A stretch of 64,000 nucleotides of DNA from Omphiscola glabra (Eukaryota > Mollusca > Gastropoda > Lymnaeidae): the NCBI GenBank assembly GCA_964017045.1, contig OZ024808.1:14562284-14626283 (forward strand). Reading direction: 5' to 3'. The notes beneath the pieces were generated by a model. It was not told the origin of the DNA, did not search any database, and worked only from the letters and a program-made list of their open reading frames with translations. Every line of letters starts with the position of its first letter. The stretch's first letter is position 1. The position numbers and the translations under genes were made by a program. Shown here one piece after another: positions 10,613 through 22,524 of this stretch.

Positions 10613-13600
10613 TTTTGAGAGGTGAGTGGTGGGCTGAAGTGTGAGAGGTGAGTGGTTGGCTGAAGTGTGAGAGGTGAGTGGTTGGCAGAAGTGTGAGAGG
10701 TGAGTGGTGGGCTGAAATGTGAGAGGTGAGTGGTGGGCTGAAGTGTGAGAGGTGAGTGGTGGGCTGAAGTGTGTGAGGTGAGTGGTGGGCTGAAGTGTGA
10801 GAAGTGAGTGGTGGGCTGAAGTGTGAGAGGTGAGTGGTGGGCTGAAGTGTGAGAGGTGAGTGGTGGGCTGAAGTGTGAGAGGTGAGTGGTGGGCTGAAGT
10901 GTGAGAGGTGAGTGGTGGGCTGAAGTGTGAGAGGTGAGTGGTGGGCTGAAGTGTGAGAAGTGAGTGGTGGGCAGAAGTGTGAGAGGTGTGTGGTGGGCAG
11001 AAGTGTGAGAGGTGAGTGGTTGGCTGAAGTGTGAGAGGTGAGTGGTTGGCTGAAGTGTGAGAGGGGAGTGGTGGGTTGAAGTGTGAGAGGTGAGTGGTTG
11101 GCTGAAGTGTGAGATGTGAGTGGTGGGCTGAAGTGTGAGGGTGAGTGGTGGGCTGAAGTGTGTGAGGAGAGTGGTGGGCTGAAGTGTGAGAGGTGAGTGG
11201 TGGGCTGAAGTGTGAGAGGTGAGTGGTAAGCTGAAGTGTGAGAGGTGAGTGGTCGGCTGAAGTGTGTGAGGTGAGTGGTGGGCTGAAGTGTGAGAGGTGT
11301 GTGGTGGGCTGAAGTGTGAGAGGTGAGTGGTGGGCTGAAGTGTGAGAGGTGAGTGGTGGGCTGAAGTGTGAGAGGTGAGTGGTGGGCTGAAGTGTGAGAG
11401 TTGAGTGGTGGGCTAAAGTGTGAGGGTGAGTGGTGGGCTGAAGTGTGAGAGGTGAGTGGTGGGCTGAAGTGTGAGAGGTGAGTGGTGGGCTGAAGTGTGA
11501 GAGGTATGTGGTGGGCTGAAGTGTGAGAGGTGAGTGGTGGGCTGAAGTGTAAGAGGTGAGTGGTGGGCTGAAGTGTGAGAGGTGAGTGGTTGGCTGAAGT
11601 GTGAGAGGTGAGTGGTTGGCTGAAGTGTGAGAGGTGTGTGGTGGGCAGAAGTGTGAGAGGTGAGTGGTTGGCTGAAGTGTGAAAGGTGTGTGGTGGGCTG
11701 AAGTGTGAGAGGTGTGTGGTGGGCTGAAGTGTGAGAGGTGTGTGGTGGGCAGAAGTGTGAGAGGTGAGTGGTTGGCTGAAGTGTGAGAGGTGAGTGGTGG
11801 GCTGAAGTGTGAGAGGTGAGTGGTTGGCTGAAGTGTGAGAGGTGAGTGGTGGGCTGAAGTGTGAGGGTGAGTGGTTGGCTGAAGTGTGAGAGGTGAGTGG
11901 TTGGCTGAAGTGTGAGAGGTGAGTGGTGGGCTGAAGTGTGAGAGGTGAGTGGTTGGCTGAAGTGTGAGAGGTGAGTGGTGGGCTGAAGTGTGAGAGGTGA
12001 GTGGTGGGCTGAAGTGTGAGAGGTGAGTGGTGGGCAGAAGTGTGAGAGGTAAGTGGTGGGCTGAAGTGTGAGGGTGAATGGTGGGCTGAAGTGTGAGAGG
12101 TGAGTGGTGGGCTGAAGTGTGAGAGGTGAGTGGTGGGCTGAAGTGTGAGAGGTGAGTGGTGGGCTGAAGTGTGAGAGGTATGTGGTGGGCTGAAGTGTGA
12201 GAGGTGAGTGGTGGGCTGAAGTGTGAAAGGTGAGTGGTGGGCTGAAATGTGAGAGGTGAGTGGGGGGCTGAAGTGTGAGAGATGAGTGGTTGGCTGAAGT
12301 GTGAGAGGTGAGTGGTTGGCTGAAGTGTGAGAGGTGAGTGGTGGGCTGAAGTGTGAGAGATGAGTGGTGGGCTGAAGTGTGAGGGTGAGTGGTTGGCTGA
12401 AGTGTGAGAGGTGAGTGGTTGGCTGAAGTGTGAGAGGTGAGTGGTGGGCTGAAGTGTGAGAGGTGAGTGGTTGGCTGAAGTGTGAGAGGTGAGTGGTGGG
12501 CTGAAGTGTGAGAGGTGAGTGGTGGGCAGAAGTGTGAGAGGTGAGTGGTGGGCTGAAGTGTGAGGGTGAGTGGTGGGCTGAAGTGTGAGAGGTGAGTGGT
12601 GGGCTGAAGTGTGAGAGGTGAGTGGTGGGCTGAAGTGTGAGAGGTATGTGGTGGGCTGAAGTGTGAGGGTGAGTGGTTGGTTGAAGTGTGAGAGGTGAGT
12701 GGTTGGCTGAAGTGTGAGAGGTGAGTGGTGGGCTGAAGTGTGAGAGGTGAGTGGTTGGCTGAAGTGTGAGAGGTGAGTGGTGGGCTGAAGTGTGAGAGGT
12801 GAGTGGTGGGCTGAAGTGTGAGAGGTGAGTGGTGGGCAGAAGTGTGAGAGGTGAGTGGTGGGCTGAAGTGTGAGGGTGAGTGGTGGGCTGAAGTGTGAGA
12901 GGTGAGTGGTGGGCTGAAGTGTGAGAGGTGAGTGGTGGGCTGAAGTGTGAGAGGTATGTGGTGGGCTGAAGTGTGAGAGGTGAGTGGTGGGCTGAAGTGT
13001 GAGAGGTGAGTGGTGGGTTGAAGTGTAAGAGGTGAGTAGTTGGCTGAAGTGTGAGAGGTGAGTGGTTGGCTGAAGTGTGAGAGGTGTGTGGTGGGCAGAA
13101 GTGTGAAAGGTGAGTGGTGGGCTGAAGTGTGAGAGGTGAGTGGTGGGCTGAAGTGTGAGAGGTGAGTGGTGGGCTGAAGTGTGAGAGATGAGTGGTTGGC
13201 TGAAGTGTGAGAGGTGAGTGGTTGGCTGAAGTGTGAGAGGTGAGTGGTAGGCTGAAGTGTGAGAGGTGAGTGGTGGGCTGAAGTGTGAGAGGTGAGTGGT
13301 GGGCTGAAGTGTGAGAAGTGAGTGGTGGGCAGAAGTTTGAGAGGTGTGTGGTGGCCAGAAGTGTGAGAGGTGAGTAGTGGGCTGAAGTGTGAGAGGTGAG
13401 GGGTTGGCTGAAGTGTGAGATGTGAGTGTTTGGCTGAAGTGTGAGAGGGGAGTGGTGGGCTGAAGTGTGAAGGTGAGTGGTGGGCTGAAGTGTGAGAGGT
13501 GAGTGGTGGGCTGAAGTGTGAGAGGTGAGTGGTAGGCTGAAGTGTGAGAGGTGAGTGGTGGGCTGAAGTGTGAGAAGTGAGTGGTGGGCAGAAGTTTGAG

Positions 13601-14893
13601 AGGTGTGTGGTGGGCAGAAGTGTGAGAGGTGAGTGGTGGGCTGAAGTGTGAGAGGTGAGTGGTGGGCTGAAGTGTGAGAGGTATGTGGTGGGCTGAAGTG
13701 TGAGGGTGAGTGGTTGGTTGAAGTGTGAGAGGTGAGTGGTGGGCTGAAGTGTGAGAGGTGAGTGGTAGGCTGAAGTGTGAGAGGTGAGTGGTGGGCTGAA
13801 GTGTGAGAAGTGAGTGGTGGGCAGAAGTTTGAGAGGTGTGTGGTGGGCAGAAGTGTGAGAGGTGAGTGGTGGGCTGAAGTGTGAGAGGTGAGTGGTGGGC
13901 TGAAGTGTGAGAGGTATGTGGTGGGCTGAAGTGTGAGAGGTGAGTGGTGGGCTGAAGTGTGAGAGGTGAGTGGTGGGCTGAAGTGTGAGAGGTATGTGGT
14001 GGGCTGAAGTGTGAGAGGTGAGTGGTGGGCTGAAGTGTGAGAGGTGAGTGGTGGGTTGAAGTGTAAGAGGTGAGTAGTTGGCTGAAGTGTGAGAGGTGAG
14101 TGGTTGGCTGAAGTGTGAGAGGTGTGTGGTGGGCAGAAGTGTGAAAGGTGAGTGGTGGGCTGAAGTGTGAGAGGTGAGTGGTGGGCTGAAGTGTGAGAGG
14201 TGAGTGGTGGGCTGAAGTGTGAGAGATGAGTGGTTGGCTGAAGTGTGAGAGGTGAGTGGTTGGCTGAAGTGTGAGAGGTGAGTGGTAGGCTGAAGTGTGA
14301 GAGGTGAGTGGTGGGCTGAAGTGTGAGAGGTGAGTGGTGGGCTGAAGTGTGAGAAGTGAGTGGTGGGCAGAAGTTTGAGAGGTGTGTGGTGGCCAGAAGT
14401 GTGAGAGGTGAGTAGTGGGCTGAAGTGTGAGAGGTGAGGGGTTGGCTGAAGTGTGAGATGTGAGTGTTTGGCTGAAGTGTGAGAGGGGAGTGGTGGGCTG
14501 AAGTGTGAAGGTGAGTGGTGGGCTGAAGTGTGAGAGGTGAGTGGTGGGCTGAAGTGTGAGAGGTGAGTGGTAGGCTGAAGTGTGAGAGGTGAGTGGTGGG
14601 CTGAAGTGTGAGAAGTGAGTGGTGGGCAGAAGTTTGAGAGGTGTGTGGTGGGCAGAAGTGTGAGAGGTGAGTAGTGGGCTGAAGTGTGAGAGGTGAGGGG
14701 TTGGCTGAAGTGTGAGATGTGAGTGTTTGGCTGAAGTGTGAGAGGGGAGTGGTGGGCTGAAGTGTGAGAGGTGAGTGGTGGGCTGAAGTGTGAGAGGTGA
14801 GTGGTGGGCTGAAGTGTGAGAGGTGAGTGGTGGGCTGAAGTGTGAGAGGTGAGTGGTGGGCTGAAGTGTGAGAGATGAGTGGTCGGCTGAAGT
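10613..14893. repeat. 4.3-kb minisatellite, 24-bp unit, about 178 copies
   Basis: The unit is gtgagaggtgagtggtgggc plus tgaa, 24 bp, on the plus strand. Variants include gtgtgtgg, ttggct, gggcag and units shortened to 23 bp (gtgagggtgag). Higher-order structure is visible: a block of about 600 bp or more beginning near 13,000 recurs 1,038 bp downstream, carrying the same private variants (gggttgaagtgtaaga at 13,015 and 14,053; gagagggg at 13,443 and 14,481). Because 24 is a multiple of three and the minus-strand unit has no stop, minus-strand frames of 1,438 and 1,163 codons stay open (Leu-Thr-Leu-Gln-Pro-Thr-Thr-His type repeats). They lack any non-repetitive domain. I treat them as non-coding, although transcription cannot be excluded. 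Confidence 0.95.
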
Positions 14894-15480
14894 GGAAAAA
14901 TCATTTTCAGATTTCACGAGATTCATTCGTCAACATCATTATTTTGTATTATTTCGAGTTAATTTTTAATTAAATCCTGTATATTAACTTCGCCTTTGGT
15001 TCGTGGCGGGCTGGCAAAAATCTTCGGACGGCTAATTGACCCACTTCCCATCAATCTACCGAGCTGAAGCTTGGCACATAGACTTGTTGCCGATGACAAC
15101 ACATTCCATCAAATTTTCAGCCCCACCCATCAACCCCAACCCCAAAACTTAAATTTTCCTGTTTGTCAAGGGGAAGGTAAAATAGAATTCCCGATAACTG
15201 CGCTAATAGAGATTCTTTTTTTTTTAAACTTTCGCGTATTATTTAATGGTTATTTTCCTCTAAAACTGTTGGTGAAATAAATCTGCAGTGTAAAAGCGGG
15301 TGGGTCATTAGAAAATTAATATAGTTCAGAGGAGTGAAATTTGTGTGGTTGCGAGTTTTGAGAAGGGGAGCACTAATTAAGAGTCTTATAAGTGCCTTAC
15401 TTGTATGCATTTTGTGTGGAAATTTTTCAGCCCCACCTCCCTGCTCGAAATTACATCTGATAAAGCATTATACGAAAAAC
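14894..15480. repeat. Dispersed repeat, copy 1 (family also at 48.25 kb)
   Basis: From about 14,984 the sequence ttaacttcgcctttggttcg, then ctggcaaaaatcttcggacg, then gacccacttcccatcaatct closely parallels 48,257 onward. Similarity resumes at aattcccgataactg (about 15,187) and at the 'tttttcagccccac' words (about 15,116 and 15,425), so the family is some 500-600 bp. I see no clear terminal repeats or poly(A) tail and cannot name its class. Confidence 0.7.
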
Positions 15481-16544
15481 TTGTTTTTTTTTAATGAGTA
15501 GTTTAATTATTCATTTGGACTTTTCATTATGTTATATTCCCATGCAATTTGTCCGCTGATAAAGTTTTTCGGCAGCCACGTTCTATGATACATAGGTTAT
15601 CGTCTTACGCTTCAACTGTGTAAACCCAAGCTACAGTCAGGAGAAGGAATATGGGGAGGGAGGGATCCAATTAAAAATAATTCCTAAAATGACCACAGCG
15701 AATGTAATGAGTAATGAGCCCGAAGGCAGACCTAGTGTTCACTCTTACGATTTTGGCGTACAATGCACGATTTTGATGTGTGTACATTATATATACCGTT
15801 TGTGTAATTTTGTTACTATTAAGATAATGTATTGAACGATTTTGTGATGATGCTGTACGATTTTAAGAGTTTGAGGGTAAACAGGTCTGCCGGGAAGGTA
15901 TATAAAGCACGTATTGGTTATTATATGTGATGATATAGAGGACACATAAGGATTAAACAAAGGCTGACGGTATAGATCTGGACCTTTCAACACGTCATGA
16001 TGAGTCTGTCAGAGGGAGCGATATGGATGTAGCTGTCAGCCCCGGGTGTGGGGGCAGCGAAGACAGGATTAACACAGACAGCAGCATGTCGGTAGAGATG
16101 GTAGTTCTAAGGTGTTGACAAGACGGTTATACGGCCAGGCGTTTATGGATGTTAGGCATAAGGTCGTGGCGTCCTGAGATTTATGGTCAGTTATACGGTG
16201 ATCTGGTGTCGTATTTAGAAAACCACCGAACTAGCATGGGGGCAGGGGGGGAAACATTACTGGGTAAAGGAAGTTGTAAGTTCGTTTCACCAGACGAATT
16301 GTTTTCGGAACCTGAAGATGTATTCACAATAAATATATACATAATAAGGCGGATAAGGAAACTCAAGTTTTAAAATTTCATTTCCAATCTCCGAGCCAAC
16401 TTGTTGCGACACTAACCATATGTTGTTGGTACGTGAACCCGGGAGTAAGGAGCAAAGATAGCGCCATGGTTTTAGTGGTTATAATATCTGTCGACGGAGA
16501 GAACAAGCATGTGTCCTTAAAGAACTGATTTCTAAATATGTATC
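15481..16544. other. No gene seen
   Basis: Unique sequence. A degenerate internal repetition of 'acgattttg' words occurs at about 15,747-15,870. A 74-codon plus-strand frame at 16,149-16,373 has no recognised domain, and I do not call it. Confidence 0.55.
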
Positions 16545-16870
16545 CTTAAGGGAGCCTGCGCTCGTCAATACAGTCCTTTACTGAGAGTTCCCAGTGTGGA
16601 CGGAGAGACTCAGAAAGAAGTCATACGGACTGCGCTCTTTTGAAGCTATTGCGCCTAAATTATTGAACAGTTTGACCCAATCTTTGAGGGAACTTAATTA
16701 TGATTTTAAAAAATCATTTAAGAAAAATTGTAATGCTTTTTTTCTTTAAATATATTTTCGGACATCAGAGCGCTGTGAGCATGGTAAGCTTTTAAAAACA
16801 TATTGCTGAAAAAGAAGGTGATAATGAATAAAAGATATTATTTTCCTAAATTTATCATTGATCTCAAAGG
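16545..16870 (+). pseudogene. CR1/L2-like LINE ORF2 carboxy-terminus relic
   Basis: Frame +1 is open from 16,585 to a TAA at 16,747-16,749. It reads about 54 codons including Lys-Lys-Ser-Tyr-Gly-Leu-Arg-Ser-Phe-Glu-Ala, Ala-Pro-Lys-Leu-Leu-Asn-Ser-Leu and Phe-Lys-Lys-Ser-Phe-Lys. This matches the typical end of CR1-clade ORF2 proteins (R-SF--AAP-LWNSLP ... FK--LK--LF). A TGA at 16,582 interrupts the upstream frame, so the copy is dead and 5'-truncated. The following 'gagcgctgtgagcatg' resembles 3'-UTR words of this clade. The family call rests on motif memory, not on a search. Confidence 0.7.
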
Positions 16871-16895
16871 GTAGAAACAACAAAAGAGTATAGAG

Positions 16896-17092
16896 CAGTG
16901 GTTCCCAAATGTCGTCCGCGGAGCCCTAAGCGCTCCGCAATTATCAGGGGTTCCGATGAAATTAATTAAAAAAAAATTAAAAACCCTATTAAACTTGTAA
17001 GACAACGGCTTCATAGGGTAGGCCTAAGGGTCTTCGCTGTGGTGATTGATTCTACAAAGGCCTCCGTGAGTCAAAAAGGTTGGGAACCACTA
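16896..17092. mobile_element. hAT MITE with 8-bp TSD
   Basis: The left end cagtggttcccaaat and right end ggttgggaaccacta are inverted repeats. The flanks gtatagag (16,888-16,895) and gtatagaa (17,093-17,100) match at 7 of 8 bases. Length is 197 bp with no coding capacity. The termini belong to the broad 'CAGTGGTTCCCAA' hAT/Charlie group. Confidence 0.8.
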
Positions 17093-17910
17093 GTATAGAA
17101 ATAGAGGATTTTCAAAAACTATTAAGCCTATTTAGCTTTACAAAACTGTTCATTGCACAAACAGCATGTTGCGGCACATCCAGCGACACGAGCATGATGA
17201 GGCCAGCCAAGCGTGAGCCCCTGGCAACTGAATCTCAACCTTGCCGTCTAGACCCGTGGCACGTTCAGGTCAAGTCTAACTCAGTTGACATCCCCGGCTG
17301 GTCTACACGCTGCACCGACGGCCTGCTCGTGCCCGTGTCGCACCGAGGTCATGCCAGCCCTGTTACGCATCGCCTGGGTGTTGACGTGGCTGTGACGCAA
17401 GACTAGAGAACGGTGCGCTCACCTTGACAAGAACGCTTGTCTCCCGGTGGCGTTCAAACCTAACCGTGCGGCGCCGTGCCGTACGGTGCGCAACAGATGG
17501 TGCAATTAATTTTTTTTTTAAAGAAACGTCATCCCACCACGGTCCCCGTGGCACGGGTCCGTTGTTTATACGTCGATGGCACAACGGTGTGCGACATGAC
17601 ATGCCATGACATGACAAGGCGCAGGACTGTAACCGGTCAAGTCAACAGTACCAGAAACGTCGCGCTCCGACGAGACGCCGACAGGTATGGAGGCGCCTCA
17701 GGTGATGACGTGCCGTTAAGACAACGGTGCCGCATGATTGCGGACAGGTAGATTCCAGCTTGAATGACGTGACGTGGTCTCGGTCATTGTAACCTAGTCT
17801 CGTCGACTCTCGGGCAAAGCAAAGTTAGGGGAACTGATCAGGGAACTTTGCACTGACATGGTGAATGGAGATGAACGCTACGGTGGTGCGCGCTTCCATA
17901 TACAATCTTA
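17093..17910. other. No gene seen
   Basis: Mixed-composition unique sequence. Overlapping open frames exist on both strands at 17,363-17,750, but none has a domain, and neither strand shows paired splice sites that I trust. Confidence 0.5.
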
Positions 17911-18275
17911 CAAAAGTAACAAGGAACAAAAGTAAACGTTTACAAAAGTAAAGATGGACAAAAGTAAAGATGGACAAAAGTAAAGATGGACAAAAACAAA
18001 GATGGGCAAAAGTGAAGATGGACAAAAGTACAGCTAAACAAAAACATAGATGGCAAGATGGACAAAAGTACATTTAGACAAAAGTTAAGTTAGACAAAAG
18101 TAAAGTTAGACAAAAGTAAAGTTAGACAAAAGTAAAGTTAGACAAAAGTAAAAATGGGCAAACGTAAAGATAGACAAAAGTAAAGATGGGCAAGTGTAAT
18201 TAGTGTAAAGATGGACAAATGTAAAGATGGACAAATGTAAAGATGGACAAACGTAAAGTTGGTCAAACGTAAAGG
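17911..18275. repeat. ~16-bp minisatellite
   Basis: A tandem array of 'gacaaaagtaaagatg' with frequent variants (gttagacaaaagtaaa, gacaaatgtaaagatg), about 22 copies. Minus-strand Phe/Cys/Leu-rich frames are artefacts of the repeat. Confidence 0.9.
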
Positions 18276-19782
18276 GTAAATCTAGCTGTCCTAAATTGTA
18301 TAAAATTCTCCATTTAGGACTATCTAATTTAGTGACTGAAATGAACATTGTACATCAACAACAGAATGGCAATCACGTTAATAAATACAATTAAGACTGG
18401 ATATTATGAGCGTATGACAGAAATATTAAATAATGCATCAAGACACATTGATGACTAATTCAAAATACACCCTTAACATTGGAGTATTAGTGAAATGAGT
18501 CCGAATCACAATTTTTTTGTGTTTTTAAAAATCCACGTAAAAATGATTGTGTTTAAAAACCAAGTAAAAATTAATCTTCCTTCTGCTGTGTCGTACCCAT
18601 CCCCTCCACCCCCAGCCCCCGGGTCCCAACACACAATTAACACAAAAAAATTAAATCTCCATTTTATTTTTAAAAATTATTATTTCTAGAAGCTCCCTTA
18701 AAGGAATTTGAGTGTCATCATAAGGTGCTGACGTGCAAACGTCAAAGTGCAGAGCCGACGGTTAGGGAGACGTCCCTGGTACCTCCAGTTAACAGGTACG
18801 AGCCAACAGACTCTTGGGGCGGCTGCGATCATCGGAGACTGTTCTAGAGGACAGTCCGCGACAGTTTTACAATCTGTTGGCGGTACACGAACCCTAGCGG
18901 TCGGACGTGTCATGTAACTGACCGGTGGTCAACGGAAAGATGTCTTGTTATTTTCTCCCCAACAAAAGTTGTGCTGTCTTGCACTCTGTCTGGACCTAGA
19001 CGCGGTTGAGTTGTTCAGCAAACATTACCCAGCGGCCCCCTTGACAGTTTTACTATCTGTACGGCTGGGTTGGAAATAGTAAAGGTGGGAATCGAAAGGT
19101 GGGAATAGTAAGGTGGGAATAGTAAGGTGGGGGAAAGGCCTTCTTAAATTAGCGGTTTAGTTCGTTGGGCAATGTCTTCGTTTATTGGTGTGCTGCAGTT
19201 TCAACAAAAAAAAAATAATAATTAAGTTAGCAGATAGATGTATTACAGATAGATTAAGTATAGTGTTTTACAGATAGATTAGGTATTGTGTTTTACAGAT
19301 ATATTATGCATGGTGATTTGCAGAGAGATTAGGTATAGTGATTTACAAATTTACTAACAACGTTCTCGAAAAATGAATTTTCCAGGATGTCGATATTCTG
19401 TACTGCGTCTGCTTTGAGACCATGCTTGATTTAAAACTTAAATCAACGATAGTCGAGTAGCCATTGAATAATTAAATAAGCCATGGTCGTGCGGGTCCTT
19501 GTGTAGTCCTAACAACCCCAAACATCGGCTAATAAGAACATATTAAAATCAAAGAATGCTGGAATATTTTTTTTCTATATTTTTTAAAAATAAAAACCAC
19601 TTAGACGTCTACATACCACAAAGAAAATTGGAGAGTGAAAATCGAAAGAAGGATGTAATAATACGCGTTTTTAAAACGGAGCCTGTTACCTGAAGGATTC
19701 TTCTATAACTGAAATCACGAAATTGAGAATTCAAAACGCTTAGAAGTTCGATTAAATCGTCATACCAATAAAAGATTTACTT
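18276..19782. other. No gene seen; two minor tandem repeats
   Basis: 19,077-19,135 contains a few copies of 'aggtgggaatagta'. 19,236-19,349 contains about four diverged copies of a 25-26-bp unit ('acagatagattaggtat' plus 'tgtgtttt'). I see nothing else in this interval. Confidence 0.6.
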
Positions 19783-19978
19783 ATGCACGTCTGAGCGGTC
19801 ACGTATGAACGTCTGAGCGGTCACGTATGAACGTATGAGCGGTCACGTATGAACGTCTGAGCGGTCACGTATGAACGTCTGAGCGGTCACGTATGAACGT
19901 CTGAGCGGTCACGTATGAACGTCTGAGCTGTCACGTATGAACGTCTGAGCGGTCACGTATGAACGTATGAGCGATCAC
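19783..19978. repeat. 22-bp tandem repeat, about nine copies
   Basis: Near-perfect units of 'acgtctgagcggtcacgtat' plus ga. The few variants (acgtatgagcggtc, gagctgtc) suggest recent homogenisation. Confidence 0.95.
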
Positions 19979-20513
19979 TTTAGTGCTGCGATACACATTC
20001 TTAAATAAAAACAGTCGAATAATTTTACTTCAATGAAAAAAAAAAGAAAAGCAATTTTCTTCGTTTTGTTTTTTGAAACCGAAAAGAGATAGATATCATC
20101 AGAAACGCGGTCAAAGTCTGATGACTTGAAAATGATCGAAAGGTGAATATGACTGCAATATTTTCTACTAACTATATGAATATGGTTTAATATATTTAAT
20201 GGTGCCATTCTACTTGAACGATGTGTGAAACAAGTTGACAATATAAATGCTCTTTCTTTCAAATAATGGATGTGTTCCAAAACTTTATCATTTTTATAAA
20301 TACATGCTGGGTTTTTTCCCCCTTTTTTCCGAATTCTATCAAAGTGACTGATGTAACAATTGACTATTGGATAGTGTATGATGTTTTCCAAAATAAAATC
20401 TGTTAAAAATTTCTACTTATGAATATAAAAAAAGAAACAAATAGATGTAATCTTCCCATTATTTCAAACAGATAAATCACAGATGAACTAAACATTGACA
20501 CTATTTAAATACG

Positions 20514-20615
20514 GAACAAGATCGAGCGGGCTCTCTTCTAATGTCATTGGGGAAAGTGGGTTATACTGAACAAGATCGAGCGGGCTCTCTTCTAATGTCA
20601 TTGGGGAAAGTGGGT
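20514..20615. repeat. 54-bp tandem duplication
   Basis: Two copies of a 54-bp unit containing 'gaacaagatcgagcgggctc' and 'taatgtcattggggaaagtg', identical over about 46 bp. Confidence 0.9.
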
Positions 20616-20739
20616 ACAAAAATATCATCAGAATCCCAGTCTAACAAGCTTCATGCATCCAAGTTAAAAATTGTTGAATGAAAAATTGGGGAAGGGGGGG
20701 TGTTGGGGGGTCACATCCACTGACCCCTGTCAACAATAT

Positions 20740-21010
20740 GTGGCCATTATAGATAAATGATCCCACGGTATGATTCCATGGTGTGTGCTGTGCTTGCAGA
20801 AGCAGAGAAAACAATGGACCAAACAGACGAAATTGGACTGAATATACAAAAAGATGAAACACGAGTCTCCGGTTCATCGGTTGTGGGGATGTCGCATGTC
20901 CAATCAGTGGTCCGAAACAAAGATTCGAACCCACGATACAAGGGGGTCGTGCTCAGTGACGCATTGACTGGCTGGTGTATGATTAATGATCCCGCGGTGT
21001 ATGATTAATG
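20740..21010 (-). mobile_element. Probable tRNA-derived SINE
   Basis: On the minus strand, tgggttcgaatct (about 20,922-20,934) matches the RNA polymerase III B box. The upstream 'gcgtcactgagcacgacccc' resembles the A-box-to-anticodon part of tRNA-headed SINEs in degenerate form. The downstream body (to about 20,740) is unique in this window. The minus-strand open frame across it is incidental. I did not find a convincing tail or target duplication, so the boundaries are approximate. Confidence 0.5.
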
Positions 21011-21071
21011 GTGGCGATATGTTACGGCGGAGCTGTGGAGATGAGTTTTTTTTTTGATAACACAAGTATCG

Positions 21072-21400
21072 GCATATGGTGGAATCATTGTTACGATATC
21101 TAGACAGCAATACTAGTATCGATATGCGGAAGAATCGTTGATACGATATGTAAACAGCAATAATAGTATCGATATGCGGAAGAATCTTTGATACGATATG
21201 TAGACAGCAATACTAATATCGAAATGTTGAAGAACAATTGATACGATATATAAACAGCAAAACTAGTATCGATATGAATATGCGGAAGAATCGTTTTACG
21301 ATGTATGAACAGAAATATTAGTATCCGTATGCCGTATGCGGAAGACTCGTTGCTACGATTTGTAGACAGCAATACTAGTATCGTCACGCGGAAGACGTAG
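21072..21400. repeat. ~50-bp tandem repeat, six to seven copies
   Basis: Units contain 'gatacgatatgtagacagca', 'atactagtatcgatatgc' and 'ggaagaatcgtt'. Copies diverge by small indels, so spacing varies between about 50 and 60 bp. Confidence 0.9.
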
Positions 21401-22230
21401 AATCATACCACACAGATGGCATGCGTTGACAGCAAACAGCTGCCTGCTGAAACGTTTACTGCTGCTCGCAACTTGGTCCGCAAGACCTTCTGAGAAATGG
21501 ATTTAATTCTTTCGTACAGAGTACATATTGTCAATGAATATCTGTTTAAGTTAAAGCATTTGAAAATTGATAATCCTAATATTCCACTCCTTATTTGCAA
21601 ACTGTACGCTGAATACATTTTCAAAGCCGTTTTCTTCAATGAGGCATAAAATTAACATGTGCGCCCCCCCCCCCCCTCCCAAAAAAAAAAAAAAACCCTT
21701 CCAAAAAATATTTTTAAAAACAATTTCCATGCGACTCTCTGCACAAAATGTTTCCCAACACCGGATATAGCTGTACAGACGCCTGCTAATTACAGCAATC
21801 TACAACAGAAGGCGTACCGCCCTCTGCGCCAGTATACCATTCCATCCTCAGACCATTAGGTACTTTTCATCAGACGGTGCCCACCAACAAAACCAGCAAC
21901 ACCTTTCGGCAGTTTAAAAAAGAATAGTTCTGACTTTTTCGTGGAACAATCGCTTTGTGCGGTGATTCAATCCCTAAATTCGACTTCAGATACCAGCGGG
22001 CGAAGCTTGCGTTCGAGTTGCAAATAGAGATATAAGAAGGATTTTTTTTTTTTTTTTTTTTTAAAATTATGGTTCATAACTCATTGAAATAATAATTGAA
22101 AATTCTTTATAAATCTTATATTAGTAATTGTTCAGCGTCAATGGCCTTATCGTTTAAAGCTAGTTTAATTATTGTAATTGTAATGTGTTCTGACAATTGT
22201 AGCTTCAGCCAAAATTTGCATAAAACTTTT
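21401..22230. other. No gene seen
   Basis: Unique sequence with a C13 run followed by an A14 run at about 21,664-21,695 and a T18 run at about 22,045. No exon is supported. Confidence 0.5.
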
Positions 22231-22524
22231 CGTATCCAGAAATTTGATCGAAAGAAATTTCGTCGACGAAAAATTGTTCGAAAAAATTTCCGTTCAATCA
22301 AATTTCCGTCAATCAATTTTCTGTAGACGAAATTTCTTTCGATCAAATTTCCGTCGATCAATTTTCTGTCGACGAAATTTCTGTCGATCAAATTTCCGTC
22401 GATCAATTTTCTGTCGACGAAATTTCTTTCGATCAAATTTCCGTCGACGAAATTTCTTTCGATCAAATTTCCGTTGATCAATTTTCTGTCGACGAAATTT
22501 CTTTCGATCAAATTTCCGGTAACC
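22231..22524. mobile_element. Foldback element, 9-bp TSD (same family as 10,370)
   Basis: The left end cgtatccagaaatttgatcg and the right end, reverse complement ggttaccggaaatttgatcg, carry the same two end types as the 10,370 element but in the opposite order. The body is made almost wholly of alternating 'gatcaaatttccgtc', 'gatcaattttctgtc' and 'gacgaaatttctttc' units. Flanks aaaactttt (22,222-22,230) and aaaacgttt (22,525-22,533) match at 8 of 9 bases. Repeated Arg/Lys/Asp/Asn-rich frames on both strands are artefacts of the units. Confidence 0.75.

Noticed and set aside
10610..14926. Minus-strand frames of 1,438 and 1,163 codons
   Set aside because: They exist because a 24-bp unit without stops is repeated. 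Two frames are open over the same DNA, there is no unique domain, and units with 1-bp deletions shift frame without selection against it.
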